64,000 nt of DNA from assembly GCF_028583425.1 (NCBI RefSeq), contig NC_072796.1, positions 123,849,464 through 123,913,463 of the forward strand. Reading direction: 5' to 3'. Position numbers and translations under genes: made by a program. This DNA is from Eublepharis macularius (lineage: Eukaryota > Chordata > Lepidosauria > Squamata > Eublepharidae). How positions within the stretch are numbered: the first letter of the stretch is position 1; each line of letters opens with the position of its first letter. A model generated the notes under the pieces. That model ran no database searches. It saw only the letters and a list, made by a program, of their open reading frames with translations, and had not been told where the DNA came from. Of this stretch, positions 11,613 through 22,473 are shown in pieces.

Positions 11613-11878
11613 AGCCGGGTTCACACATGCCCAAGAATGAAGTGATAGAATATACATTATCATAGGAAGTGGATTCCATCTTTGCATAAAAATCTCCATG
11701 CAAACAGAAAACTATGACAGCAGGAAGAAAAGTTCTGCATCTCTCTTTTCTTGTTGTGCTTATTTTCTGTTTGCATGGAGGGTTTTTTTTTAACACAGGG
11801 GAATACTTCAAAATGTGGCTTTCGACCTACAGTCGGTAGTGGCACACTCTATTCTATGCTGCATGTGTGAAGCGGGCT
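11613..11878. mobile_element. TIR element with internal hairpin
   Basis: Starts AGCCGGGTTCACACATGC and ends with a near reverse complement (16 of 18). Nested inside, CTCCATGCAAACAGAAAA and its exact complement form a second inverted repeat (about 11691-11780). No clear target duplication. Confidence 0.6.
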
Positions 11879-12227
11879 AGACTTCATGTATAATATTCAG
11901 TAGTCTTGACAAGCTGTTTAAAGGAGGCCAGTATCATAACTGGCATATTTTGAAGCCTCAATGAGGTGCACAAGTTCACATAGTAGGGTCTCTCTCTTCC
12001 AGGCATCCAAGGTTCATTTTTGAAAAGAGTCCAAGAAAAAGGGTAACTCCCTTCACAGTTGAGATATTGTTTACTCTAGATTTAGGAGGCAGTCTTGTTA
12101 CCAACCTTGTAACTTTTGATATCTTAGTGGACAGATATATTCAAGAAGAACTGAATTGTGCAGTTTTATCACAGGCCTTCCATCTGTAAAGAAAGAAGCT
12201 GAAAGGTCTTTAAAGACTTACTATGCA

Positions 12228-12423
12228 TGTACGTGCTGTCAAGACTTTTTGGCAATCTCAGCAACGGGCTTTCAAGGCATATGAGAAGCAGAGGTGGTTT
12301 TCCAATTGACAGAGGTAGTTTGCTGTTGCCACTGCAGAGAGCTCCCTGGTGGCCTCTGACGATCCAAGTACTGACCCTGCTTAGCTTCAGAGATTTGATG
12401 ATATTGAGCTGTCCCATGCTGCC
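12228..12423 (-). repeat. 5S-rRNA-like SINE, degenerate
   Basis: ATCCAAGTACTGACC and CCTGCTTAGCTTCAGAGAT are the antisense of the 5S rRNA internal promoter region, so the element reads on the minus strand. Too diverged to be a 5S gene. Confidence 0.6.
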
Positions 12424-13022
12424 TTTTGTCCTGAAAGACTTGATAGGCAACCTAAAATATTTATTTGATAAAAGTGTTTGTTTGTTGAGGTGAAGCCGTG
12501 TACCCTTAGCCTTCTCAGCAGTAGCCAAGAGATCTGAAAACAATGGACCAAGTCCTTCAGTGAGGTTAACAAATCATTAACTAGCAAAGGGTGGCTATTA
12601 GGAGCCAAGATGTTTCTTGCAATAATTTTGCTACCCAGTCAAAACACAAACATTTCGTCATAGTAACTTCACTCTGGTGTGAAAGTGGAAGAATTGCGCA
12701 AGACGTCAAGCCTATAGTATGTTGGTAAACCACATTCCACGCAGCATTTGCAATCAGCAGTTGACCTGCTTTCTGCCCTTGCGCGCCTGTGTTCATTGTA
12801 ACCAGATTTCTACTGCACCTTAAAAGCTATGTTTTATGGTAGTTGTTCAGGACTTATTCTGTTGTAGTCTTACAGTACAATCCCAAGCAGGTCTACTCAG
12901 AATCATACTGAAATCTGTTCAGTAGGGCTTACTCCCAGGGAAGTGTTCATGGGATGGCAGTATTATACAATAATTGCCAATGAGTTGAATTAGGCAGTTT
13001 TTTCAAAGAAGCTGTGAATGGG

Positions 13023-13206
13023 AGCCAGTCTACAAGTGACGAACTACACTTGCCTGGCAAATGAACAGACTCGTGTATTCCTCCCTGTTCAGTTGCCATT
13101 CACTTGCGCTCCACTCGATCAAGTGAATGGCAAGTGAACAGGAAGGAATACACGTGAGTCTGTTCACTTGCCAGGCAAGTGTAGTTCGTCACTTGTAGCT
13201 TGGCCC
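13023..13206. mobile_element. fold-back hAT MITE, copy 1 (8-bp TSD)
   Basis: Nearly perfect palindrome: both arms contain CTACAAGTGACGAACTACAC or its complement. Direct repeats TGAATGGG flank it at 13015-13022 and 13207-13214. The right terminus is CTTGTAGCTTGGCCC. Confidence 0.9.
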
Positions 13207-13353
13207 TGAATGGGAACTTTACTGCTCCCCTTCTTAATTGCACTCCTTTTTCAGAACTGCTTATCTCCATATCTTCTTCATATTCTTGTAGACCAAGTCC
13301 TATTCTACTCCAATATTCCTAGGCTTAGTGAATCCCTATCTCCTCCTTTCCTA

Positions 13354-13564
13354 GGGCCAAGCTACAAGTGACGAATGACACTTGAATGACAAGTGAACAC
13401 TCATGTGTATTCCTCCCTGTTCACTTGTGCTCCACTTGCACTCCACTTGATCACTACATAGTGATCAAGTGGAGCGCAAGTGGAGTACAAGTGAACAGGG
13501 AGGAATACACGTCAGTCTGTTCACTTGCCATTCAAGTGTCATTCCTCACTTGTAGCTTGGCCCC
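13354..13564. mobile_element. fold-back hAT MITE, copy 2
   Basis: GGGCCAAGCTACAAGTGACG at the left end and its complement at the right, with GTGAACAGGGAGGAATACAC in the arm. Same family as 13023. No unambiguous 8-bp TSD. Confidence 0.85.
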
Positions 13565-13839
13565 TAGGCTTCCTGTTTCTTTTTTCTCTTATCCCCTAAG
13601 TCTAGATAGCTGTTTTGGCCATCTCCTCATAACATTTGGAGAACTCAGCAGTAACTTTTAAACGTAGTAAATGGGGTGTGTGGTCCCCCTGCTCCCATCA
13701 TATAACCCCCAAATAAAAGTTTCTGCTCCTCCAGGAAAAAAAAATTAAAGTAAATTTAATTGTATCAGTTTACTAGTTTTGTCATCCATATAGCTAATTC
13801 TGAACATGGTTCAAAAAGGCGGACCAATAAACCCACAGA

Positions 13840-15400
13840 ATAAGACCATTTACAGAGAAAGTGGTTCTCTTGCCTCTGCAAACTCTGAGGGACATCCAAA
13901 ACATTTTAAAACAATGTGGAGGGTGTGGCTTATAAGAACCCTAAAATGGAGAAAAAGGTCACATGATGCTTAGCCACCATTTGGGGAGTTGCATAGCAAA
14001 GGCAATAAACATCGCTAGGTGGGCACTGGTGAAGGCAGCTGCCAGAGGCAAACAAACTGGGCAGGCAGAGAAAGTAAGCATGCGAGCAAACCAAATCAAA
14101 TTGATGGTGGGGATGGGGGTGGGACAAGGCTTCTGTGGCTTCTAACAGCCACAGAAGAAGTTGGGCCGGGCAACAAGGCGACCTGGAGCAGATTTACTTC
14201 ACCATCCTCCCTTCCTCAGCCATCTTTGCCCTGCCCCATCTCCTCCAGGGAGAGAAGGCCGAGAAGTGGGTGAACCGGAGAGAGTGGCAGTGCTTCTTCT
14301 TTCTCCTTCTTTCTTTTTTAATTACTTTGAGGCTTAATTGCAGGTCACGCTGGGGCTTGTGGGAGTGTAGGGCAGGAGAATCAGTGTTAGGTGAAACAGA
14401 TGATCGGGGAGAGTGAGCGTTTTGGTGTTGCAAAGCGTTCATAGTTGATCCAGGGCATTCACATGGAAATGGATAAAGACGACATAAAGAGTCACAAAGC
14501 GTGAATTGGGGAGAATGGCGAAATTGCAAGAGAGACGGAATAAGGTGAGAATTCAGCGGGAGATGGCGCTAGTTTGGCGCTAAATTTATGGCCGTGTGAC
14601 GATAGCCCCAGGTTTCTGGGTTATACCATTATACTCTGCTGATACCATCATATGATTATAGAATACAAAAAAGCCTTGATTGTAAATACTCAGCTTGCTA
14701 AGCTGTGCTAACAGAGGGCCTTCTTGGCTTTGAATCTCAGGTAGACAGCATGCTTAAAGTTTGTCCAAGGCTGTCTCAGTGTTTTGGCACCTTCTATCAT
14801 CACAGCAAGAATCACTGCGCCTGAGAGTTCTAAGACTCAACATGGCTGCAGGAGCTAGCTTTGTAGGAGACATGGTGCACAGCTACCATTGCTCAACGTA
14901 GGCTTTCCTCCTAAACCATATTAACTCAAAAGTATCCTCATCTTTTGTTCCCCCCGCCCCCAGTGTTAGCCTCAGTTTTGTAGAGCATTTTCTTTCGTGC
15001 CACAGTCAAATGACAATTATGTATTCATGTGGCTGAGATGTAAATAGAAAGAGGAACATGACTTTGGAACAGGCCAACCGCTAGTTGCTGAGTGTTGGCA
15101 AGTCTGTATGAAACAGCCTGTCTTCCCAAATGCCTCCTCCTGGGCCTCCAAGTTCACATATTTTCAATGACCTACTTTGATATCCTCATTTCTTGGGATG
15201 GGTTGTGTGATAGTTGTATGCCACATGCACGAGGACAGAATAACAGGTAAACAATCGGAGATACCACCGCACTGGCTTCCCATTCTCTAACTACCCTGGT
15301 TGCAAACGCCACAGAGATTTTAGGTGTTAAAAGCGAACTGATCTGCTACTCCATGGGATATGATGAGGATACAGTCATAAGCGTACAAGAGCAGTCCAAA
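13840..15400. other. intron 1, no gene recognised
   Basis: Mostly unique-looking. The piece at about 14380-14612 ends in GGCCGTGTGACGATAGCCCC, resembling the termini of DNA transposons elsewhere in the window, and may be a decayed MITE. Overlapping frames near 14000-14500 show no protein motif. Confidence 0.45.
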
Positions 15401-15430
15401 GATGCGATCATGCTCCAGAGATTCCCTTTG

Positions 15431-16561
15431 TTCATCGTTGTTGTTCTGTGCAGTCCCACATGGGACTGTGCATGCGCACAGGCCAGCTGCTCAGAAAAAA
15501 ATCTTTAAAGCTTTTAAAATGCTTCTTTAGGGACCGCTTCTCCAGATTCATGTAGGGGCCCCTTTTCCCAGCAAAATGGACACGTGATAAAGGAGGAGCC
15601 ACCCCTTTTCCACCCAGTTCTCTCTGAGCCACCACGAGGAGATCTTGGCTTGTTGTTGTTGCTTTGTTCATACTTCTAGTGAAGCAGAATAACAGTAGTA
15701 GTCGCCTTTCTTCTTTTACAGGGCCGATTCCAGACGGCGCCCTGCCTCGCGAAACGTCGCGCGTCGTCGCGCAGAAAACGTGAAATATTGCGTTTTCTCG
15801 TGCGAGTTTTGCGCGACGTCGTGCAAAACTCGCGCGAGAAAACGCGATATTTCGCGTTTTCTGCGCGACGACACGCGACGTTTCGCGAGGCAGGGCGCCG
15901 TCTGGAATCGGCCCAGGTGTGGAGTGTGGACCTAGGCCTAGCTGCCGCCTTGATTCTTTGTTGTTGACTTGCTGTATTTGACTATTCGTGTTCATGAATT
16001 TGCAATTGACATTGTTACTACATTGGTGTTAATGTGTTTTCGCCCCTGAAGAGGTGACATACGAAACATCAGGCAATACAGCTGGCCCTGATTGTTGGGC
16101 TGCCGGGTGCGTCGTCTAACACACTCCACACCTGTAAAAGAAGAAAGGAAAGTATCCCTATTGCCTACATACTCACCTTTGGTCTATTCTCTTCTGGACT
16201 TTACCTGTTGGACCATTCATTGATCGGATATTGTGTTTTGGAGCGGCTTGCCATGTGTAGATATTTGCTTGATTACATTTGATGGTTTATTTATTCTGTT
16301 TTCACTGCGTGTAAATATACAGTGGTACTGTATTTCTGCATTGTTGACTGTTTAGATATTAATTTATCTCTTTCCTCCACATACAGTTTAGTCTGTTTGT
16401 ATCTTGCCTTATCTTGGTTGGAGGTGCCTCTCATTTTGTTGCTTCTTTTCATACTTCTAGCTAATTATCTGACTGACTTTTTCGGCTTCTTAGAATTTGC
16501 ATCGGCTTGACTTCTCTTTCAGATTTCGGACTTAATCTGTGTGAGTGTCCCTTTGTTTGAA
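15431..16561 (+). mobile_element. DIRS left-ITR and leader fossil, flanked by 19-bp direct repeats
   Basis: The stretch beginning TTCATCGTTGTTGTTCTGTG aligns with the left terminus of the intact DIRS at 28321 (TTCATCTTCGTTCTTCTGTG). Conserved blocks follow: ACATGGGACTG, GCGCACAGGCCAGC, CACGTGAT (15581) and CCAGTTCTCT. A leader-like TTCGGACTT lies near the right end. The 19-mer TCCAGAGATTCCCTTTGTT occurs at 15414-15432 and 16562-16580, bracketing the segment like a target-site duplication. Further insertions are nested inside (15722-15913, and probably 15680-16435, where TTCATACTTCTAG is repeated on both sides). No ORF is left. Confidence 0.6.
15722..15913. mobile_element. 192-bp palindromic MITE with 3-bp TSD (CAG)
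   Basis: Almost perfect fold-back with termini GGCCGATTCCAGACGGCGCC and the exact complement, rich in CpG. CAG is duplicated at 15719-15721 and 15914-15916. The empty site can be read from an inverted copy of the flank at 16120-16148, which is continuous through the insertion point. A 3-bp CAG duplication suits PIF/Harbinger-like elements (CWG), but no transposase is present to confirm it. Confidence 0.85.
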
Positions 16562-16589
16562 TCCAGAGATTCCCTTTGTTTCAACGGGA

Positions 16590-18180
16590 TGGGAAGGAAA
16601 AGGGTGCAACATTGGCCTTGCTGTTGCCACCGGCCCAAACTCTTCAGGGAATCTATCAGCCATGATGGTACTCCTTTTAGTCTAGAACAATTCCCCGTAA
16701 GACCACAGATTTGGCCGTGCAGATTAACAGATGGAGAGTGCATCTTTATTGAAACTTTGAATAAAAAAGGAGATACATAGGCAGTGGCCATCTAATGTTC
16801 ACAAACCACATGTACTGGTACAATCTCTCTCTCTGCCTCTCACGTGTACCGCACAGTGTGGGCGGTTGTAGTGCATGGGCAGGTATTTGGTATGTTAGAG
16901 GCTTCCTTTTTAACCTGTGAGAAAATGTACTTGCTTTGTTCCACTTGCCGTACTTCTGGTAAAAACTGTGCCAAGGACACTGGGATACAAGAACTAAACC
17001 AGGTCACAGATCATCCAGCAGCAGCCAACTAATGCCTGGAGTAAGACATTAGCTAATAGTAAACTTCTTCCATATGATTAGAATATTTCTAGAGTTAACT
17101 TTCATCCTTACAATTTGTAAGCATTTTTCAAATTTTACAATGAAGTTCAGCATTTATTTGTTTTTGTTTTTTTAAATGTACTGTCAGGCATGCTCTTGAA
17201 TGATTATTTCGTATCTGGCAAAATCCGACTTCCTGTCCTACAGCCATGTGCACTGAAATTTGTTTCAAAGAACCACATTACAAACCCCTGCCTTTTGTAT
17301 ACAAAAATAACAGTAATATTTACATGGTGTTCATACATCCTGCTCAGTGTCAGGCATGCTTGAAGTGGTGTTCATCTCTCCTCTGGGTCCAAAAAAGTAC
17401 ACAACTTGTTGATTATACTGTAAGTGGGTTGCATGAGAGAGGCATTCCTTTCCTGGCTTCCTCTTGCATACTAGTTAGGGCTTGGAGTAATAAAAGTTCC
17501 AGTTATGGCTGGAGAATAAGCAATTTGAAGCCAGAACTGTACATAGTGATTTTCAACAGACAGCAGATAATCAGCTTTGATGAAATGGTTTGGGCTGCCG
17601 TTCTGCAAAAGGGCAGAAAAATCCACATAGAATGCAGTGTAGGGAGGCAGTATTCCGCTTTCTTTTAAAGAAAGCAACACACCATGAACTAAGAGATCAA
17701 TCAAAGAACAAAACCCTTTTTACATCCCCAGATAAATTGCAAACATCCTGGAAATTTGGTGGCAGAGGACTGGCTTCAGAGGCTGGTGAGGTCTGGCGTG
17801 CTTTGGGCCCCCTAGATGGGCAAAAAAGCTTTTTGCCCCAAGAGCCGTGCTGTTCCCAAGGAGGTCAGAAGTCTCATGAAAGAATTCTCAGCTGCATGCC
17901 TTCCCTCTACTGGATTAATGGGGCTATGGCCTGAGGTACCCCAAAATCCAAATGCCAGCACTGTGCATTGAGACTTATTCTTTAGGGTAGCTTGAAAGTT
18001 TGTGCAACAGATATGATTGCTGCAGGTATACTGGTGTTAGGTGGTGATTCCCATAACAGTCATGCTATGCCAACCTCATGGAACTAGTGGTATGTACCAC
18101 TAACATAATCTCTGTGCTGGCAGAACACCACTAGCACAACGAGGAAATCTGGGCAGAGTTGGCCAGGAAGGACCCAGATC
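16590..18180. other. intron 1, nothing recognised
   Basis: No gene or clear repeat. Reading frames of up to 140 codons (17246-17668) have no recognisable motif and sit in AT-rich intron sequence. Confidence 0.5.
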
Positions 18181-18194
18181 TTATATTGTCTTAA

Positions 18195-18320
18195 GATAGG
18201 TGTATAGCCATGTTGGTCTGAAATAAAAAAGTTTTGAGATACCTGACGAAGGGAGCTTGGCTCTTGAAAGCTTACGCCCTGGAATTCTTGTTGGTCTTTA
18301 AAGTACTACAGGACCCGTAC
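18195..18320 (+). repeat. inverted-SINE-like repeat, copy 1
   Basis: Contains an inverted tail (TAGCCATGTTGGTCTG) followed by a forward body (CTTGAAAGCTTACGCCCTGG, TTGGTCTTTAAAGTACTAC). Related to 39334-39555, 48089-48240 and 62079-62265. Confidence 0.6.
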
Positions 18321-18351
18321 CGTGCTCTGTACTCTCTTAAGGGGTTGGACA

Positions 18352-18375
18352 CGATGATGATGATGATGATGATGT
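18352..18375. repeat. (GAT)n microsatellite
   Basis: About seven GAT units. Confidence 0.85.
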
Positions 18376-18572
18376 AATGACGTGTTTACAAAAGAGATAG
18401 GATAAGTAAAAAATACTTCCTATTGGAGACAACAGAGATCCCAACACAACCACCCCCTTGTGTTTTCCTCCTTTGCTATCACAACCACATGAGAAGCTAA
18501 AATTCAGCCAATCAGAATGCTCTGCCGGTGTAAAATTAGTCTCCACAAGGGAGCTCAGCTTGCATTTCAAGA

Positions 18573-18828
18573 TAACAACAACAACATTCAATTTATATGC
18601 CACCCTTCAGGACAACGTAACGCCCACTCAGTGTGGTTTACAGTGTGTTGCTATTATCCTCGCAACAATCACCCTGTGAGGTGGGTGGGGCTGAGAGAGC
18701 TCTGAAAGAGCTGTGACTGGCCCAAGGTCACCCAGCTGGCTTCAAGCACAGGAGTGGGGAATCAAACCCGGCTCTCCACTTTAGAGTCCTGCCACGCTTA
18801 ACCACTACACCAAACTGGATTTCCAGAT
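18573..18828 (-). repeat. tRNA-derived squamate SINE, near full length
   Basis: Minus-strand copy. The tail (CAACAACAACATTCAATTTA) is at left, then ACTCAGTGTGGTTTACAG and CCCTGTGAGGTGGGTGGGG; the tRNA-like head (CTTAACCACTACACCAAACT) is at right. Same subfamily as the + strand copy at 51619. Confidence 0.85.
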
Positions 18829-19309
18829 GCAGAGTGATTTATATGGAATGTGAGACAGGGAACTTTGGTGGAAGGGCACCATGTACAGAGGGAACACTTT
18901 GCACAGACCACAGGCAATCAAGGCCATTAGGCCTATAACCAAGCTGGAAGGGGCAACCCTAACAGTTTTCCTAAGAACCCCTACAATCTCTTTTGTGTTG
19001 CATAAGCTGTGGAGCCACTGTAACTCTCCTTAAGCTCTCATGGTACCTAGTCCTTGAACAACCGTTGACCCTGAAGTATGGTAGCCTTGTGCCAAGGACT
19101 TCACAAACAGTCCCCTTATGCTAAACTCTTACAGATTTTTCCCCCTACTTAGCCTCTAGAACCAATAAAAGAATATCCAAGGGGGAGGATCTTAGGATTC
19201 TGTCATCACATAGGAAAACAATGAGAGAGGCAATGTGGCAAATTAGGCACTAAATTCCATTGCTCAAGTTCAGCCTGAAATAATTACTTTCTGCACAGTG
19301 GCATTATTT

Positions 19310-19400
19310 TTATTTATTTACGTCATTTATAGTCCGCCTTTCTCACCGAGACTCAAGGCGGATTACACAGTATGAGGTTAATACAATCAGAGATCAATTT
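19310..19400 (-). repeat. LINE 3'-tail fragment (L2/CR1-like)
   Basis: TTTATTTATTTACG and CCGAGACTCAAGGCGGATTA are the reverse of the tail at about 49450-49512. Confidence 0.5.
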
Positions 19401-19497
19401 GAGGGCTGTTTTATAAAACTCACAAAGCCTGAACAGGGAGGCACATACCCCAACATGCCAGATGTGCCTTTTGGACTCTTAACCTGTTGCTTAGGAG

Positions 19498-19752
19498 CAG
19501 GGCTTTTTTTCAGTAGGAACGTAGTGGAACGGAGTTCCGGAACCTCTTGAAAATGGCCACATGGCTGGTGGCCCCGCCCCCTGATCTCCAGACAGAGGGG
19601 AGTTTAGATTGCCCTCCGCACCGCAGCACGGAGGGCAATCTAAACTTCCCTCTGTCTGGAGATCAGGGGGCGGGGCCACCAGCCATGTGACCATTTTCTC
19701 CTAGGGCAACCTACTGAGTTCCACCACCTCTTTTCCCAGAAAAAAAAGCCTT
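19498..19752. mobile_element. fold-back hAT-like MITE
   Basis: Starts CAGGGCTTTTTTTC and ends GAAAAAAAAGCC (last bases mutated). The centre is an almost perfect palindrome (GGGGCGGGGCCACC-type arms around CCGCACCGCAGCACGG). No TSD found. Confidence 0.75.
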
Positions 19753-20369
19753 AAGTATCAAGTACATTTCAATACAATACCATAAGGTAAACAGATACAA
19801 GTTTAAAAGACATAGCATTAGCAAGGATCCAAGACAGAGTAGAAAAAATACTGGAGCAAAACATAATCATTTGTACATAGGAGTACATATTTAAAGCACT
19901 TGTACATAGGAGTACCTATTTAAAGCACACATTTAAATGCACTTATGCTCTTGTTCTTAACTCTGGATGTAGTTGCTGTAACTTTTGGCAGCAAGATTAC
20001 TCAAATAATGTGGTAATGCAAAAGCTTTTTAATGCAAATCTTGTTTACACTTATGTGGGAAACTGACAACTCCTGGCTTCTACCAGTGTTCAAATGCTTA
20101 TTTACTACACACACAGAAGCATGTTTATATGTTTTAGTGCTTGGCACAGAAAGCTGCCTCTGTCTCCTTCTGTCCTGGTTTTCTGTTGAGCCAATAACCA
20201 ATTCCTCCACCTGCCAGCTTTAAAACCAACATCATGTTCTTGGGACATGTCTATTCTACAGACTTTCCCCCAGCACGAGTAAAAGCTTGGAGCTGCCTGT
20301 CTTTTTGTAGGAGAATAGCACAAAAGCCTCTTTCCCTCTGCACTATTTACAGCAGAGCCTCACTGGCTG

Positions 20370-20585
20370 GTGGTGGTGGAGAGTGCCCTCAAGTCAGAGT
20401 TGACTTATGGCCACCCCTGGTGGGGTTTTCATGGCAAGAGACTATCGCAGGTGGTTTGCCATTGCCTGCCTCTACAACCCTGGTCTTTGTTGGAGTTGTC
20501 ACATCCAATTACTAACAAAGGCCGTCCCTGCTTAGCTTCTGAGATCTGACAAAATCAGGCTCACCTGGGCTATCCAGGTCAGGGC
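20370..20585 (-). repeat. 5S-rRNA-derived SINE
   Basis: ACATCCAATTACTAAC and CCCTGCTTAGCTTCTGAGAT are the antisense of 5S rRNA positions around its internal promoter. The left part (GCCCTCAAGTCAGAGTTGAC, GTGGTTTGCCATTGCCTGCC) is the SINE body. It is a retroposon, not a 5S gene. Confidence 0.75.
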
Positions 20586-20664
20586 TCACTGGCTGCAGTC
20601 TGTTAAAAAGATGTTTAACTGTTTTCTGTATAGCAGGTAGGAAAATTGGGGACAAATTGGTCTG

Positions 20665-20835
20665 TCTACAAACTCCAAGGAGTTTGCCCTAAAAGCCTTT
20701 CTCCACCTGGTCAGGGGCAAGAATGTTCAGATAGGCATGGACAACACAAGTGCCATGTCTTATCTGAACAAACAGGGCGGCACCAAGGAGTGGTGTTGGA
20801 CAGATGCTTCCCACCTTATCATGGCCCTTTTAGTG
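20665..20835 (+). pseudogene. fossil DIRS-type RNase H fragment
   Basis: One open stretch translates to about 50 residues, including KEFALKAFLHLVRGKN, then MDNTSAMSYLNKQGGTKE. The aspartate-asparagine pair and YLNKQGGT match the RNase H domain of the intact DIRS ORF2 (QTDNTTAMYYVNQQGGT). Both sides lack further homology. It comes from an older, diverged copy or related family. Confidence 0.65.
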
Positions 20836-21111
20836 GGAAATTTCTGAAATGCTGGGTATTAAAACATTGCCATAAAAGTGATAGAAGCTGTAGCTTTTGA
20901 CTCCATTTACAGGTCCAGGAACATTAGAACTATACCATTTCTGGTTATGTGAGATGGTGGGGAATTGCATGATTGAATGCTTCCCCCATTAATCTCCCTA
21001 CAGATGGAAAACCGTTCTGTAAGAGAGAAGTGGTCATCGAGCTGTCTCCTAAATATTTTTGGAAGAATATGTGAGACGTTACTCACAACGTGAATGTCAT
21101 TTGACCCACAG

Positions 21112-21290
21112 GCTCAGACTGCATGAAGAAAAGGTAATTAAAGATCGAAGGCATCACCTCAAGACGTATCCAAACTGCTTTGTTGCCAAAGAGCTGATTG
21201 ACTGGCTGATTGATCACAAGGAGGCCTCAGAAAGGGAGACCGCAATTAAGCTTGTACAGAAATTATTGGATCGCAGCATAATCCACCATG
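21112..21290 (+). CDS. DEPTOR: DEPTOR coding exon 2 (DEP domain 1, N-terminal part)
   Basis: Encodes most of the first DEP domain. After the split arginine it reads LRLHEEKVIKDRRHHLKTYP through NCFVAKELIDWLIDHKEASE and ends DRSIIHH plus one base of valine. This is nearly identical to mammalian DEPTOR, including the FVAKELIDWL helix typical of DEP folds. In the protein the tandem DEP module contributes to mTOR binding. The acceptor is TTGACCCACAG ending at 21111; the donor GTGAGT is at 21291. Length is 179 bp, starting with one base that completes a codon and ending with one base that opens one. The reading frame continues upstream through the acceptor, but that extension is intron sequence. 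Confidence 0.95.
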
Positions 21291-21887
21291 GTGAGTGGAA
21301 AAGAATTGGCCTTTATTATATTCTTTGTATTAAATTTGCTTAAACCCCCGTTTTCCTTCAAGGAGCTGCCCAGGGTCACCCAGCAAAAGCTTTGTGGTAG
21401 AATGGGTATTTGGGCCCAGGTCCAGAAAGTTCACACATTATGGAGTAGCGGACTTGAGGTACGGGTTCCCCTCAGTTCTCGCACGTGTGGAGCCTGCGTG
21501 TGGCATGTGTGGAGAAGGAATTTAAGCCTTTCTCCTGTACTCAACCTGAAAGGGCCACAAGGGCACTATTTGGCTGTCTCCTCTGGACCGTTTCAGGTCA
21601 TGAAAATGGGATGTGGAAATACTGAATCCCCTTCTCCATGGTTGCTGTGGTTCTGATCTCAGTCATATACCCCATGTGTAGGACCTGAGGAGAACCCCCA
21701 ACTCAAGTCAGACAGTTACACAAGGTGAGTACCCCAGACCCAAGTGTGTATTCTGTAGTGTATGAATCGGCCTCCAATACTCTGTGCTATGATTGTGTAG
21801 TATTTGTACAGGCTTGTAGAAAGGAATTCATACATTAGAATTGTCTTCAGGTGGCCAGCTAATGAAGTTATTTACACTGGAAAATAA

Positions 21888-22049
21888 GGGGTGTTTTCAC
21901 ACTGCTTACCGATCGTGCAAAACTCCCAGAATGATGCACCTCCCTGGCGCGATTTCCCATCGTAACTGCAGTTATCACAGGAAATCGCGCCAGGAAGGCG
22001 CATTGTTCCAGGAGTTTTGCACTATCAGGTAAACAGTGTGAAAACGGCC
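21888..22049. mobile_element. fold-back MITE in intron 2
   Basis: Inverted arms: GTGTTTTCACACTG with CAGTGTGAAAAC, and GGCGCGATTTCC with GGAAATCGCGCC. The right terminus is ACGGCC, like the other CpG-rich palindromes. No TSD seen. Confidence 0.75.
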
Positions 22050-22315
22050 ATTGTTTCTTTTCTTTCTCACTTTCAGGTCACTGATGTGAATGTAATACAG
22101 AGGGCTAGTAAAAAAAATATAAATTAAGGCTGAATAACTTTTTGTAGACGTAATTTGCAGAGACTGATGTTCGTGTTACCGTGCTTTTATTTCCTAGTTT
22201 GTAATGGTTAGTTGTCAACGTAACCATTTCTTTGGCCCCCTGCTGAGGAGTGTTTGCATTTTTGATTTCATGTATTTTACATTTCATTTCTGATTTCATG
22301 TATTTTACATTTTAG

Positions 22316-22439
22316 TGTGTGATGAACATAAGGAATTCAAGGATCTTAAACTTTTCTACCGCTTCAGGAAAGATGATGGAACGTTCCCACTTGACAATGA
22401 AGTGAAGGTGTTTATGAGAGGACAAAGGATATATGAGAA
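22316..22439 (+). CDS. DEPTOR: DEPTOR coding exon 3 (end of DEP domain 1)
   Basis: Completes DEP1: the split valine, then CDEHKEFKDLKLFYRFRKDD, then GTFPLDNEVKVFMRGQRIYE and the first two bases of lysine. The match to mammalian DEPTOR is nearly complete. The acceptor is ACATTTTAG ending at 22315, preceded by a tandem duplication of the pyrimidine-rich tract (22263-22284 and 22291-22312). The donor is GTATGT at 22440. The lysine codon is completed by the first base of the exon at 50647, 28 kb away. An L1-like insertion begins only about 18 bp beyond the donor. Confidence 0.95.
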
Positions 22440-22473
22440 GTATGTTGTACACATCATATATAGAGAGAGATCT

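Noticed and set aside
15432-15995. 187-codon minus-strand frame
   Set aside because: It runs through the palindromic MITE and the DIRS ITR fossil; the peptide is a by-product of the hairpin.
20446-20585. Possible 5S rRNA gene (antisense)
   Set aside because: Diverged from 5S and fused to a SINE body; a retroposed 5S-type SINE.
21059-21343. ATG at 21059 as a start for DEPTOR exon 2
   Set aside because: Sequence before 21112 does not match DEPTOR and a good acceptor ends at 21111; phases require splicing from 1649.
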